64,000 bases of DNA, taken from NCBI RefSeq assembly GCF_015694465.1, contig NZ_JADQDO010000002.1, positions 186,001-250,000 of the forward strand, written 5' to 3'. Positions 1-9,176 of this stretch are shown here, piece after piece. The DNA comes from Microvirga alba (lineage in GTDB: Bacteria > Pseudomonadota > Alphaproteobacteria > Rhizobiales > Beijerinckiaceae). Every line of letters begins with the position of its first letter. Position 1 is the first letter of the stretch. Under the pieces are notes generated by a model. The model was not told the DNA's origin. It ran no database searches and saw only the letters and a program-made list of their open reading frames with translations. The position numbers and the translations under genes are program-made.

Positions 1-48
1 GGGTATGCCACGGCCCTCACCGGGGCGGTGTGGTATCTCAACCGCTAG
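1..48 (+). CDS. C-terminal end of an unidentified protein (partial)
   Basis: Frame 1 is open from the window edge and ends at TAG (46-48). It encodes a short hydrophobic tail (GYATALTGAVWYLNR). The alternation of small and hydrophobic residues with a basic last residue resembles the end of a membrane protein, for example a CDP-alcohol phosphatidyltransferase. The 15 residues are too few to assign a family. It converges on hpt with a gap of 14 bases. Confidence 0.3.
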   Translation, partial: GYATALTGAVWYLNR

Positions 49-62
49 ATCCGGGGCTCGGT

Positions 63-629
63 TCAGGCCCTGTCGAAGAGGTCGGGGTCGTGATTCGCGT
101 GGTCAACCACGCCAACGAACGGAAGTTGGCGATAGGAATGCGCGACGTCCATGCCGTAGCCGACGACGAAAAGGTCGGGGCAGGTGAAACCGACGAACTC
201 GGCCTGGATGTCGACGGCGCGCTTGCCGGGCTTTTCCAACAGCACCGTCGTCAGAACGCGCTTCGCGCCGCGAGCCATCAGCAGGTCTTTGGCGAAAGTG
301 ACTGTGCGGCCGGATTCCAGAATGTCATCCACCAGCAAAATGTCGCGCCCCCGCACCTCGCTTTCCACGTCACGCAGAATCGCGACCTGGCCGGTCGATA
401 CCGTTCCGTCGAGATAGCTCGACAGGTGCACGAACTCGACCTGAGGCTCGAGACTGGCCCGATGCAGGGCGCGGATTAAATCCGCCGCGAACATGAAGCT
501 GCCCTTCAGCACGGCGACGACGAGGAGATTCTCAGGCTTCAAACGCGCGATTTCCTGCGCCAATTCCTCAATCCGCTTGGCGATCGTCGCTTCGTCGAAG
601 AGTACCCGGATACGGGGGGAGCCAGTCAT
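63..629 (-). CDS. hpt: Hypoxanthine phosphoribosyltransferase
   Basis: Cytoplasmic purine-salvage enzyme that converts hypoxanthine or guanine plus PRPP to IMP or GMP. The 188-residue product has the type I phosphoribosyltransferase PRPP loop VDDILESGRT at about residues 100-109. It also has the KGSFMFAADL segment near residue 42, typical of the bacterial Hpt family. The frame stays open to position 692, but the ATG at 629 (MTGSPRIRV) matches the usual family start and length, so the upstream extension is left out. It is transcribed divergently from ftsE across a gap of about 300 bases. Confidence 0.9.
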   Translation of the reverse strand: MTGSPRIRVLFDEATIAKRIEELAQEIARLKPENLLVVAVLKGSFMFAADLIRALHRASLEPQVEFVHLSSYLDGTVSTGQVAILRDVESEVRGRDILLVDDILESGRTVTFAKDLLMARGAKRVLTTVLLEKPGKRAVDIQAEFVGFTCPDLFVVGYGMDVAHSYRQLPFVGVVDHANHDPDLFDRA

Positions 630-935
630 CGTCAGTCCGTCCAGAAGAATGATGCGGGCTCGCGAAAGCCGACGCAAAGGAAAGCTTCTCATTCACGACC
701 ATGGCGCGGCGGTGAAGTCAAACGGACTTAATGCCTCTCATCCTTAAAGTTCGAGCAAGCAACCCTTAAGCGGTTCATCCCCGAAGAAAGATCCGGTAGC
801 ATCGCCAGCATGTTTCGGGCTGCTTTGATCGAGCGTCCGGAAATTTATTAGCTTGTTGAGGATTAGAAGCGATAAGCAAGGCGAATCGGCATCTGGCGGA
901 CAACGTCTGCCGGTGTCTCTTGAATCGATTCAGGG
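630..935. other. Intergenic region between hpt and ftsE
   Basis: This stretch separates two divergent genes, so it should hold both promoters. I see no RNA gene, no long palindrome and no convincing sigma-70 box pair. It includes an AT-rich patch near 840-850 (aaatttatta) that could belong to a promoter. The alternative upstream start of hpt lies inside it at 692. Confidence 0.4.
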
Positions 936-1655
936 ATGGTTTGGGGGCGCGTGAAAGCGTTTTTCGACAACGACTTCGAGGAAAGTGCGGCTCCGTCCGT
1001 GCATTTCGAGAATGTGGGCGTGCGCTACGGCATGGGCCCCGAGGTCCTGCGCGACCTCACTTTCTCCATCGAGCCCAACTCGTTCCAGTTTCTCACCGGC
1101 CCCTCCGGCGCCGGAAAAACGACCTTGCTGCGTCTGATCCTGCTTTCGGTCAAACCAACGCGGGGCTTGATCTCCCTCTTTGGCGAGGACGTCTCGCGGA
1201 TTTCGAAGGACGACCTGACGGATCTACGCCGCCGCATGGGTGTGGTTTTCCAGGATTTCCGCCTGCTCGACCACCTGACCACCTACGAGAACGTGGCGCT
1301 GCCCTTGCGTGTGCAGGGCAAGGAGGAGGCGAGCTACCGCAACGAGGTGGTTGAACTCCTGCGCTGGGTCGGTCTTGGCGACCGGATGCACATGCTGCCG
1401 CCCGTGCTCTCGGGCGGCGAGAAGCAGCGCGCCGCGATTGCGCGGGCGCTCATCGTGCGCCCGGACCTGCTGCTGGCCGACGAACCCACCGGCAACGTGG
1501 ACCCGTCCCTCGCGCGCCGGCTCTTGCGCCTGTTCATTGAACTCAACCGGCTTGGAACCTCGGTCGTCATCGCGACCCACGATTTCGGCCTCATGGATCA
1601 GCTCAACGTGCGCCGCCTCGTGCTCGGCGACGGCCAGCTGCATATCGACGAGTAA
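936..1655 (+). CDS. ftsE: Cell division ATP-binding protein FtsE
   Basis: ATPase subunit of the FtsEX complex, which works at the division septum and controls peptidoglycan hydrolases rather than moving a solute. The 239-residue protein has a full ABC nucleotide-binding domain: Walker A GPSGAGKT (55-62), Q-loop VVFQDF (103-108), signature LSGGEKQR (158-165) and Walker B LLLADEP (178-184) followed by TGNVD, as is usual in FtsE. About 20 extra N-terminal residues precede the ABC fold. The ATG at 936 has a weak ribosome-binding site, and a GTG at 951 is a possible alternative. ftsX begins five bases after the stop, so the two are probably co-transcribed. Confidence 0.93.
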   Translation: MVWGRVKAFFDNDFEESAAPSVHFENVGVRYGMGPEVLRDLTFSIEPNSFQFLTGPSGAGKTTLLRLILLSVKPTRGLISLFGEDVSRISKDDLTDLRRRMGVVFQDFRLLDHLTTYENVALPLRVQGKEEASYRNEVVELLRWVGLGDRMHMLPPVLSGGEKQRAAIARALIVRPDLLLADEPTGNVDPSLARRLLRLFIELNRLGTSVVIATHDFGLMDQLNVRRLVLGDGQLHIDE

Positions 1656-1660
1656 GCGGG

Positions 1661-2626
1661 ATGAATGATCCATCCCGCTCGGGCGCACCAAAACCGGAAG
1701 ACGGCCAGCGTCCCCTCCCCGCCTCCCTGCGGCGCAATGCCCCGCTCGTCCCGGTCGATTCAGCCGGCGGACAGGCGCTCGCCGCCGTCATCGCGATCCT
1801 TACCTTCCTGGCCGCGCTTTGCGCCGGCGGGGCGGAATTGGTCGCCACCAGCTCTTCGCAATGGCGTTCCGACATCGCCCGCGAGGTGACGATCCAGGTC
1901 CGGCCCAATGCCAAGCGATCCATCGACGCGGACGTGGACCGCGCCGTCGCCCTGGCGCGGCAGACACCCGGCGTCGAGCAGGCTCAGCCCTTCTCCAAGA
2001 CGGAATCCGAACGCCTGCTCGAGCCCTGGCTCGGCACCGGCCTCGATTTCAATGACCTGCCGGTTCCGCGCCTCATCGTCATCAAGCTCCAGGAAGGGCT
2101 GAAACCCGACTTCACCACCCTGCGGCAAGCCCTGAAGGAGCAGGTTCCGGGCGCGAGCCTCGACGACCACGCGCTCTGGGTTTCGCGGCTTTCCACCATG
2201 GCGAACACGATCATCGGCATCGGGACCGTGCTCGTGATCCTCGTCCTCGTCGCCGCAGGCCTTGCGGTCACTTTCGCGACCCGAGGCGCGATGGCCGGCA
2301 ACAGAGAGGTCGTGGACGTCCTCCATTTCGTGGGGGCGAACGACGATTTCATCGCCAAGGAATTCCAGCGCCGCTTCTTCAAGCTGGGCTTGCGCGGAAG
2401 CGCCTTCGGCGCCGGGATCGCCCTTTTCTTGACCACGCTTCTGGGCTTCGTGACCAGCTCCTGGCGGGCAAGCCCCGCCGGCGATCAGATCGAGGCCCTC
2501 TTCGGCTCCTTCAGCATCAGCTGGCGCGGCTATCTGTTGGTCGTGCTCATCGCACTGGCCGTCGCGGTCATCACCGGCGTCGTGTCGCGCCTCACCGTGA
2601 GACGTTTTCTTAACGAAAATGGATGA
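1661..2626 (+). CDS. ftsX: Cell division permease-like protein FtsX
   Basis: Membrane partner of FtsE. The 321-residue protein has a polar N-terminal tail, a first membrane segment at about residues 38-62, a periplasmic region of about 120 residues, and three more membrane segments near 190-215, 250-275 and 290-312. This four-segment FtsX/MacB-type layout fits the family. Its position directly behind ftsE with a five-base gap supports the call more strongly than any single motif, because FtsX sequences are poorly conserved. Confidence 0.9.
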   Translation: MNDPSRSGAPKPEDGQRPLPASLRRNAPLVPVDSAGGQALAAVIAILTFLAALCAGGAELVATSSSQWRSDIAREVTIQVRPNAKRSIDADVDRAVALARQTPGVEQAQPFSKTESERLLEPWLGTGLDFNDLPVPRLIVIKLQEGLKPDFTTLRQALKEQVPGASLDDHALWVSRLSTMANTIIGIGTVLVILVLVAAGLAVTFATRGAMAGNREVVDVLHFVGANDDFIAKEFQRRFFKLGLRGSAFGAGIALFLTTLLGFVTSSWRASPAGDQIEALFGSFSISWRGYLLVVLIALAVAVITGVVSRLTVRRFLNENG

Positions 2627-2695
2627 GGGTATTGGTTACCACTGGGTAAAAGGGTTGCCACTCCATTGCCGCATTCTGCGCTATCCTCCGCCCGG

Positions 2696-3466
2696 ATGAC
2701 CTCGCGAACGCAGAGTTTGGCGACGCTGAATGCTATGGACCATACCGAGGCCTTGGGTTGGGGCTGGACTCACGCGGGATCGCCCGCTCTTCCTCGAAGG
2801 CGATCTTGGGTGAAGGTCGGCCTTTTGTCGGGCCTTTATGGTGCGATGGCCTGCCTGGCCATTGGTTTCCTGGGGTTCCTCGCCTTCGTCTATTCCCTCG
2901 ACCGTTTCGAGCAGAAGCCGGAAACCCGGGCCGACGGCATCGTCGCCCTGACCGGCGGCGCGCAGCGGATCGGCGACGCCATCGATCTTCTCGCCAAGGG
3001 CTATGCCAAAAGGCTGCTGATTTCCGGCGTCAATGAGCGCACCAGCCGGGAGGAGATCTCCCGCCTCAATCCTGGCCAGCGACGCCTCTTCGATTGCTGC
3101 GTGGACCTCGATTACCGGGCGCGCAACACCATCGGCAACGCCATCGAGACCCGGCGCTGGGCCGAACGCAACCGGTTCGACGCGCTCATCGTGGTGACCT
3201 CGAACTACCATATGCCGCGCACGCTGGTGGAGCTCGACCACGCCTTGCCGAACCTGCAGAAAATCCCCTACCCGGTCGCCGCGACCATCGACCCGCACGA
3301 TTGGTGGCGCAACACGGCGGCAGCGCGCGTGCTCGTGTCGGAATATGTCAAGTTCCTGGCGGTCTGGGTCCGGACCCGCTTCGAGGACGATCCCGAATCC
3401 TCGCCGGTCGTTCAAATCATGACCACGCCAGTGAAGCAGGTCGTCGCCGAGCCGCAATGGCGCTAG
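2696..3466 (+). CDS. YdcF/ElyC-like DUF218 envelope protein
   Basis: DUF218-family protein with one N-terminal membrane segment (about residues 40-62) and a soluble domain expected on the periplasmic side. Family marks are the DGIVALTGGAQR segment, the LLISGVNE strand and the TSNYHMPRT motif. Relatives such as ElyC and SanA affect envelope integrity and peptidoglycan or lipid-carrier metabolism, but no reaction is established. The start is uncertain: TTG at 2666, ATG at 2696 and ATG at 2735 are all in frame and none has a clear ribosome-binding site. The position after ftsEX and before plsC fits an envelope role. Confidence 0.8.
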   Translation: MTSRTQSLATLNAMDHTEALGWGWTHAGSPALPRRRSWVKVGLLSGLYGAMACLAIGFLGFLAFVYSLDRFEQKPETRADGIVALTGGAQRIGDAIDLLAKGYAKRLLISGVNERTSREEISRLNPGQRRLFDCCVDLDYRARNTIGNAIETRRWAERNRFDALIVVTSNYHMPRTLVELDHALPNLQKIPYPVAATIDPHDWWRNTAAARVLVSEYVKFLAVWVRTRFEDDPESSPVVQIMTTPVKQVVAEPQWR

Positions 3467-3479
3467 GCTTAGGGTCTCT

Positions 3480-3546
3480 TCTAACTTTTTGATGTCGCAT
3501 GATCTTTCCGGAAAACCGGATTCCACTTTTCCTGATCATGCTCTAA
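3480..3546. repeat. Dispersed palindromic repeat, copy R1
   Basis: The unit contains GCATGATC (3497-3504), a central gaaaaccggattccactttt block and a closing GATCATGCTCTAA. The same words recur in copies at 4985, 15974 and 26140, in either orientation. It lies between the ydcF-like gene and plsC. Such short palindromes are common between genes in Hyphomicrobiales chromosomes and probably fold in RNA. Confidence 0.7.
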
Positions 3547-3597
3547 GGTGGCGGCGCGCGGGGCTTGGAGCTCCGCTTTTTCTTTTACCGCGAAGCC

Positions 3598-4365
3598 ATG
3601 CTCATTCTCCGTTCCCTGCTGTTCAACATCGCGTTTTATCTCAACCTCACGTTCTGGATGATTGTGCTCATCCCGACCCTCGTCGCGCCGCGCCGATTCT
3701 TCATGCGCGGTGCAAAGCTCTGGGCGACGTCCTCCCAGTGGCTGATGCGGGTCGTGGCGGGGATACGGGTTGAGATCGTCGGGCGGGAAAAGATCCCACC
3801 GGGTGGCATCCTGGTCGCTGCCAAGCACCAATCCCTCTGGGAGACGTTCGCGCTCTTGCCCCTCTTCGACGATCCGGCGTTCATTCTGAAGCGGGAGCTG
3901 ATGTGGATTCCCTTTTTCGGCTGGTACACCTGGAAGGGAGGCTCCGTCCCGGTGAACCGCAAGAAAGGTGCGCAAGCGCTCATCCAGATGATGGCGCGGG
4001 CCCGCGAAGAGGCGCAGCACGGCCGGCAGATCCTGATTTTTCCGGAAGGAACGCGCCGTCCCGCCGGGGCTCCTCCGGCCTACAAGTTCGGCGTTTCGCA
4101 TCTCTACCAGAACCTCGGCGTGCCCTGCCTGCCGATCGCGCTCAATTCCGGCCTCTACTGGCCGCGCCGCCGCTTCATCCGCCGTCCCGGGACGATCCGC
4201 CTGGAGATTCTCGATCTGATCCCGGCCGGCCTGACGCGCGACGAGTTCTTCAAGCGGATGCAGGAGGAGATCGAGACAGCCTCCGATCGGCTCCTGGCGG
4301 AGGGGCGCCGCGAGCTCGGCCTCGATCCGGCTCGGGAGGCCGCAGAGAGCCTGTCGAACGGCTAA
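3598..4365 (+). CDS. plsC: 1-acyl-sn-glycerol-3-phosphate acyltransferase
   Basis: Membrane enzyme that acylates lysophosphatidic acid to phosphatidic acid in phospholipid synthesis. The PlsC acyltransferase blocks appear in order: the HX4D-type motif as HQSLWE (Glu replaces the usual Asp), KRELMWIPFFGWY, FPEGTRR and the final PIALNSG. A hydrophobic N-terminus (about residues 5-30) anchors it. I chose ATG 3598; the frame also opens at TTG 3565, which lies close behind the R1 repeat and adds only an unusual 11-residue leader. Final length is 255 residues, normal for the family. Confidence 0.87.
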   Translation: MLILRSLLFNIAFYLNLTFWMIVLIPTLVAPRRFFMRGAKLWATSSQWLMRVVAGIRVEIVGREKIPPGGILVAAKHQSLWETFALLPLFDDPAFILKRELMWIPFFGWYTWKGGSVPVNRKKGAQALIQMMARAREEAQHGRQILIFPEGTRRPAGAPPAYKFGVSHLYQNLGVPCLPIALNSGLYWPRRRFIRRPGTIRLEILDLIPAGLTRDEFFKRMQEEIETASDRLLAEGRRELGLDPAREAAESLSNG

Positions 4366-4409
4366 GCAGTGCATTCTCCGCAGAAATAAGAGCCGACTCC
4401 GCGCGCTTT

Positions 4410-4946
4410 TCAGATCCCATCGGCCAGCGAGGCCGTGATCCGATGCAGCAGGGGATCGACGACTCCCATGCCGAGCAGATGTTCGTGCGTCGAGCGAACG
4501 TAATCCGGATTGGGACCCGAGACGCCGTGGCCCTGGCGCACCAGTGCCAGCACAGCGTCGAAGGAAAGCCGCCCCGCGTATTGCTCGTGCTTCCGATCGG
4601 CCACGTAAGCCAGCGCGGTGACGGCGCGCCCGTCATCGAGCCGCACGGGTAGACGACGCTCGAGATAGACCGCCGTCACCTGCTCGCGTTCACGCAAGTA
4701 ATGCACCGTCGACTCCGCCTCTTCCTTCACCACGCGGAAGGCGACCCCATGGCATCGGCCGCCCCGGTCGAGCCCGAGCACAAGTCCGGGATTGTCGGGC
4801 GTGCCGCGATGGACGTGGGAGAAGACGCAAAGCGAACGGTGATAGCCGGAAAGCTGCGCGTGGCGACTTTCGACAAAGGGAAAGCCCGGCCTCCACATGA
4901 GGGAGCCATAGCCAAACACCCACAACTCGTCTGAAAAATCGTCCAT
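4410..4946 (-). CDS. chaC: ChaC-type gamma-glutamylcyclotransferase
   Basis: Predicted glutathione-specific gamma-glutamylcyclotransferase, releasing 5-oxoproline and Cys-Gly from glutathione in the cytosol. The 178-residue protein begins with the hallmark substrate-binding motif VFGYGSLMW. It continues with FSHVHRGTP and PGLVLGLDRGG, and has the REREQ segment containing the expected catalytic Glu. The ATG at 4946 is preferred: the open frame runs on to 5039, but that extension reads straight through dispersed repeat R2. It converges on plsC. Confidence 0.88.
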   Translation of the reverse strand: MDDFSDELWVFGYGSLMWRPGFPFVESRHAQLSGYHRSLCVFSHVHRGTPDNPGLVLGLDRGGRCHGVAFRVVKEEAESTVHYLREREQVTAVYLERRLPVRLDDGRAVTALAYVADRKHEQYAGRLSFDAVLALVRQGHGVSGPNPDYVRSTHEHLLGMGVVDPLLHRITASLADGI

Positions 4947-4984
4947 CCTGCCCGAACCTTGCCTGTTTCCGGCACTAGCAGTTA

Positions 4985-5078
4985 CTAGAGCGTGATCCGC
5001 AAAAGTGGAACCCGGTTTTCTCGTCCGAGATTGGTGCATGTCTTATTGCCGAACCGTTTCCATTTCGACGGATCACGC
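4985..5078. repeat. Dispersed palindromic repeat, copy R2
   Basis: A 94-base imperfect palindrome. GCGTGATCCG at 4990-4999 is matched by CGGATCACGC at 5069-5078, with inner arms AAGTGGAA/TTCCATTT and CGGTTTTC/GAACCG. It belongs to the same family as R1, R3 and R4. It lies between the divergent chaC and DUF2125 genes, so it overlaps whatever promoters these genes use. Confidence 0.75.
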
Positions 5079-5108
5079 ACCAAGGCCGACACAACCGGAG
5101 AAGCATGA

Positions 5109-6161
5109 ATGGATGAGGCCCTCCCCACAGGGACTGTTCGCAAGAGCCGCTTCTGGCTCTACACGCCTTTTGCCCTTCTGCTTCTGGTCGCCGTCGCGTG
5201 GAGCATCGCCTGGCTCCTGATCCGCAACCGCACGAGCGAGGCGCTCGATGCGTGGTTCGCAATGGAGGCGAAAGCCGGCCGCCAATGGACATGCCAGAAC
5301 CGTAATGTCGGCGGCTACCCGTTCCGGATCGAGGTGACGTGCGGCTCGCTTTCCATGAAACAAGGCGCGATGAGCGCCTCGCTGGGTCGTGTCGAGTCCA
5401 TCGCCCAAGTCTACCAGCCGCGCTTCGTCATCACGGAAATCGAGGGACCGCTCAACCTGACGGATGGCACCGTGACGGTTCAGGGCACCTGGGACCTGCT
5501 CCTGACCAGTATCCACGCCACGCCGAGCGGTTTCCAGCGCCTTTCCATCGCGGCCGACTCGCCACGATTCACCGTGACCGGCCTTGCTCCGGACGACATC
5601 GTCACATCGGGCAAGCACGTGGAATTGCATCTGCGGCCCAACCCGTCTCGCGCGGCGGAAAAGGCCTATGACGCGGCACTTTCCGTCAAACAGGCCCGCA
5701 TCCCGATCCTCGATGCCCTCGTCGGTGGCGCGGAGCCAGTCGATCTGAGCATGGATGCCACAGCCACGCAGGCGGAAGGATTTCGCGGCCGGCCCATCGT
5801 TGAGGAGCTGGAACGCTGGCGCGCAGCTGGCGGCAAGCTCGACATCCTGATGCTGTCCCTCGCCAAAGGTCCACGCCAGCTGGACGCGAAGGGCGCGCTG
5901 ACACTCGACGATCTGCATCGACCGGCGGGTCAGCTGAACGTGTCGGCGACGGGTCTCGACGGCCTGCTCGGCAATGCCCTCGGTGGACGAAACGGAGGGG
6001 CCGTGCTCGGCGCTTTGCTGGGTCAGGGCGCGCGCGCTTCGACGGGCCAGCCCAATGGAAAGCCGCAGCCCCTGCCCCTGCCGCCTTTGCGGCTCGACAA
6101 CGGACGCCTCGCGCTGGGGCCGTTCGTAGTCCCCAGCGTCAGGCTGATGCCGCTTTACTGA
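5109..6161 (+). CDS. DUF2125 family envelope protein
   Basis: A 350-residue protein with a cytoplasmic tail, one membrane segment at about residues 16-38 and a large exported domain. The pattern CQNRNVGGYPFRIEV near residue 62, with a second Cys about 15 residues later (VTCGSLS), is typical of the alphaproteobacterial DUF2125 family, which has no proven function. The domain is rich in beta strands and ends with repeated Leu/Pro-rich segments. It ends seven bases inside the convergent tyrC gene. A structural or lipid-related envelope role is only a guess. Confidence 0.75.
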   Translation: MDEALPTGTVRKSRFWLYTPFALLLLVAVAWSIAWLLIRNRTSEALDAWFAMEAKAGRQWTCQNRNVGGYPFRIEVTCGSLSMKQGAMSASLGRVESIAQVYQPRFVITEIEGPLNLTDGTVTVQGTWDLLLTSIHATPSGFQRLSIAADSPRFTVTGLAPDDIVTSGKHVELHLRPNPSRAAEKAYDAALSVKQARIPILDALVGGAEPVDLSMDATATQAEGFRGRPIVEELERWRAAGGKLDILMLSLAKGPRQLDAKGALTLDDLHRPAGQLNVSATGLDGLLGNALGGRNGGAVLGALLGQGARASTGQPNGKPQPLPLPPLRLDNGRLALGPFVVPSVRLMPLY

Positions 6162-7102
6162 CCTTCGCGGCGGCGGCCGAAATCCGGCTCCGCCGTTTCC
6201 TGGCCTTCCGAGATGATGCCGCGCCGGATGGCGCGGGTGCGGGTGAAAAGGTCGTGGAGCTTGTCGCCTTCGCCCCAGCGAATGGCGCGGGCGAGCAGCG
6301 CGATATCCTCGTTGAGACGGCCGAGCATTTCGAGCACCGCCTCCTTGTTGTGGAGGAACACGTCGCGCCACATGGTCGGATCGGACGCCGCGATGCGGGT
6401 GAAATCGCGGAAGCCGCCGGCGGAGAACTTGATCACCTCGGATTGGGTTACGGTCTCCAGGTCCGCTGCCGTGCCGACGATGTTGTAGGCGATCAGATGC
6501 GGCACATGGCTCGTGATGGCGAGAACGAGGTCGTGGTGCTGCGCCGTCATGACCTCCACCTTGGAGCCCATGGCCTGCCAGAAATCGCGCACACGCTCGG
6601 TCGCCGCCTCATCCGTGCCGTCGGGCGGCGTCAGGATGCACCAGCGATTGAAGAACAAAGTCGCGAAGCCCGCATCGGGACCGGAATGTTCCGTACCCGC
6701 GACCGGGTGGGCGGGCACGAACTGCACGCCTTTCGGCAGATGCGGCTGAACCTGCGCGATCACCGACGCCTTGACCGAACCCACATCGGACACGATGCAG
6801 CCGGGCTTCAAACCGGCCTTCATCGCTTCGGCGACAGCGCCGCACGCGCCGACCGGCACGCAGAGGATGACGAAGTCCGCATCCTTCACACCGGCCGCGA
6901 CATCGGCGGTCGCCTCGTCCGCGATCCCCAGTTCGCGCACGCGGGCGACGACCGCCTCGTTCCCATCGATGGCGACGAGGGTGCGCGCGAGGTTGAGGTG
7001 CCGGACGGCGCGGGCGATGGACGAGCCGATCAGCCCAAGACCGACCAGCGCGACCCGGTCGAAGAGCGGCGTTTCACGAGGCGGACCGAGACGCTCAGGC
7101 AT
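6155..7102 (-). CDS. tyrC: Prephenate/arogenate dehydrogenase
   Basis: Oxidative decarboxylase of tyrosine synthesis, acting on prephenate or arogenate with NAD(P). The 315-residue protein opens with the Rossmann motif [12 protein letters not shown] (about residues 17-28). It has the TyrA-family signature [11 protein letters not shown] near residue 130 and the helical dimerisation domain with [10 protein letters not shown]. Which substrate it prefers cannot be read from the sequence. It overlaps hisC by 8 bases and follows the chorismate mutase gene, so the three form an aromatic amino acid operon. Confidence 0.88.
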   Translation of the reverse strand: MPERLGPPRETPLFDRVALVGLGLIGSSIARAVRHLNLARTLVAIDGNEAVVARVRELGIADEATADVAAGVKDADFVILCVPVGACGAVAEAMKAGLKPGCIVSDVGSVKASVIAQVQPHLPKGVQFVPAHPVAGTEHSGPDAGFATLFFNRWCILTPPDGTDEAATERVRDFWQAMGSKVEVMTAQHHDLVLAITSHVPHLIAYNIVGTAADLETVTQSEVIKFSAGGFRDFTRIAASDPTMWRDVFLHNKEAVLEMLGRLNEDIALLARAIRWGEGDKLHDLFTRTRAIRRGIISEGQETAEPDFGRRREGQ

Positions 7103-8201
7103 GGGATTTCGCGCCGTTCAGGAAATCGCGCAAAGCCGCGACGAGCAAACGGTTCGCTTCCTCGCTGCCGACGGTCAGCCGCAGGGCATGGGGCAGGCCA
7201 TAGGCATCGATCCGGCGCAGGATCAGGCCACGACTCGAGAGGAAGGCGTCCGCCTCCTTCGAGGTCTTGCCGGGCTCTTGCGGGAAGTGGATCAGAAGGA
7301 AGTTGCCGACGCTCGGCGTGACCCTGAGGCCGAGGGCCTCGATCTCGCGGGTGAGCCAGGCGAGCCATTCCTCGTTGTGCGCGATAGCCTTGGCCACATG
7401 CACATCGTCCTGAACCGCCGCGATGCCGGCGACCAGAGCCGGACCATTGATGTTGAACGGGCCGCGAATGCGGTTGACCGCATCGATGACGTGAGCAGGG
7501 CCGACCATCCAGCCGAGGCGCAGATTGGCAAGGCCGTAGATCTTCGAGAAGGTGCGCGTCATCACCACGTTGTCCGAGGTCGCGACGAGTTCGAGACCGG
7601 ATTCATAGTCGTTACGGCGCACGTATTCCGCATAGGCCGCGTCGAGCACGAGGAGCACATGCGGCGGCAGGCCGGCATGCAGGCGCTTCACCTCGTCGAA
7701 GGGCAGATAGGTGCCGGTCGGATTGTTGGGATTGGCGAGAAAGACGATCTTGGTCTTCGGCGTCACCTTGGCGAGGATCGCGTCCACATCGGCGCGATAA
7801 TCCTTCTCCTTCGCCACGACGGGAACGCCGCCAGCGGCCAGGATCGCGATGCGATAAACGAGGAAGCCGTGCTCGGAGAAGATGCCCTCATCGCCCGGCC
7901 CCACATAGGCATTCGTGACCAGGGACAGAAGTTCATCCGAACCCGCGCCGCAGATGATGCGGTTGGCATCGAGCCCGTATTTCGCGGCGATGGCCTCGCG
8001 CAGGCGGGTGGCCGAACCGTCCGGGTAGAGTTCGAGGCTGTCGACAGCGCGGATGGCCTCCATCACCTTCGGCGACGGGCCGAGCGGGGTCTCGTTCGAA
8101 GACAGCTTATGGATCTTCGCGACGCCGGCAGCGGCACTCTTGCCGGGCACATAGGCCTCGATCTCCATGACGCTGGGACGGGGTACGGGACGAGAGGACA
8201 T
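7095..8201 (-). CDS. hisC: Histidinol-phosphate / aromatic aminotransferase (HisC family)
   Basis: PLP-dependent class I/II aminotransferase of 368 residues. Visible marks are [30 protein letters not shown] and the PLP-lysine block [16 protein letters not shown]. HisC catalyses imidazole-acetol phosphate transamination in histidine synthesis. Copies placed between chorismate mutase and tyrC, as here, are thought to act on prephenate or aromatic keto acids as well. ATG 8201 is chosen because AGGA lies eight bases upstream; a TTG at 8216 is less likely. Confidence 0.87.
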   Translation of the reverse strand: MSSRPVPRPSVMEIEAYVPGKSAAAGVAKIHKLSSNETPLGPSPKVMEAIRAVDSLELYPDGSATRLREAIAAKYGLDANRIICGAGSDELLSLVTNAYVGPGDEGIFSEHGFLVYRIAILAAGGVPVVAKEKDYRADVDAILAKVTPKTKIVFLANPNNPTGTYLPFDEVKRLHAGLPPHVLLVLDAAYAEYVRRNDYESGLELVATSDNVVMTRTFSKIYGLANLRLGWMVGPAHVIDAVNRIRGPFNINGPALVAGIAAVQDDVHVAKAIAHNEEWLAWLTREIEALGLRVTPSVGNFLLIHFPQEPGKTSKEADAFLSSRGLILRRIDAYGLPHALRLTVGSEEANRLLVAALRDFLNGAKSHA

Positions 8202-8257
8202 GGGGTGTTCCTGCAAACGGTCGAATTCTGAAAGATGGCTCTAGCGCAGCTTCGCGT

Positions 8258-9091
8258 TCATTTCACGCGGAAACGTTCGGCATGGCTCCCCACCTCGACG
8301 AGCTCGGCGAGGCTTGCGCCCGCCTTCGTCAGGGTCTCGTGGAGCTGGGCCGGGGCGATGGTGCCGGGAACGGCGATCAACTCGGACAGGCCGGTGGCGT
8401 CGGCGGCGCTCGCCACCACTTCGCCGCCCAGCCGGATCAGAGCCTCATTCGCGCCCTTGTGCCATCGCTCGAACTGCGCGGCATAAAGTATCACGTCGCG
8501 CATCGCCGCGTCGTCCAAGGGCTTCGAGATCACGAAGACCGGCGTGCCGGCCGGATGGTCGGGCCGCTCGATAAAGGGCAGCCGGGCAATGATCTTGGGG
8601 TGGTCCTCGTCCGCCAAGGCCCGCCACCACGCGCCGCTGGTCGCCCCTTGGTCGAGCCGGAAGATGCCAAGATCGCCGCGCGAGGAGGCGACTGCCTCGA
8701 TCACCGCAGCCGCGCTCGGATGGGTGAGATAGGGCACCGTGAAGCCGAAATGGAACCGCGCGCTGTCGCGCATGGGCGCGTCGCCTGCCGAAATGTCGGC
8801 ATGGACCGAATAGGGCGCCTGAACATAGGTAAAAGTCGCGATGATGACGCGCCAGATGCTCTCCGCCGTATCGAGCGGCAGAAGGCCCGTGTGGCGCTCG
8901 GCCAGCGCCCGCATCATCGAAGCCTCGCGCCCTGGCCGGAAGGCCTGGCCCGACTCGGAGGTTTTCTTCACCGCGATGAGCCGATCGATGATTGTTCCCC
9001 GCTCCATCAGGAGCCGGTGCATCGTCTCATCGATGCGGTCGATGTCCTGGCGCAGGTCGGTGAGGGAAAAAACGGGCTTTTCGGCGGACAT
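8258..9091 (-). CDS. Chorismate mutase (AroQ) with an extra C-terminal domain
   Basis: The N-terminal ~95 residues are an AroQ-type chorismate mutase: LRQDIDRIDETMHRLLMERG, then the RLIAVKK helix, with expected active-site Arg and Lys. This makes prephenate for tyrosine and phenylalanine. The remaining ~180 residues have segments such as HPSAAAVIEAVASSRGD and LGIFRLD that recall a prephenate-dehydratase-like periplasmic-binding fold, but I cannot see the dehydratase Thr-Arg-Phe motif. The domain may be regulatory or an inactive relic. It is the first gene of the aromatic operon with hisC and tyrC. Confidence 0.8.
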   Translation of the reverse strand: MSAEKPVFSLTDLRQDIDRIDETMHRLLMERGTIIDRLIAVKKTSESGQAFRPGREASMMRALAERHTGLLPLDTAESIWRVIIATFTYVQAPYSVHADISAGDAPMRDSARFHFGFTVPYLTHPSAAAVIEAVASSRGDLGIFRLDQGATSGAWWRALADEDHPKIIARLPFIERPDHPAGTPVFVISKPLDDAAMRDVILYAAQFERWHKGANEALIRLGGEVVASAADATGLSELIAVPGTIAPAQLHETLTKAGASLAELVEVGSHAERFRVK

Positions 9092-9176
9092 GGGCGGTTA
9101 TCCTGAACAGAACGCGCTCTTCTTTCGCAGCCCCGGGCGGCTCTGCCAAGTCTCGCTGGGCGGCAATCTTCTGCTT

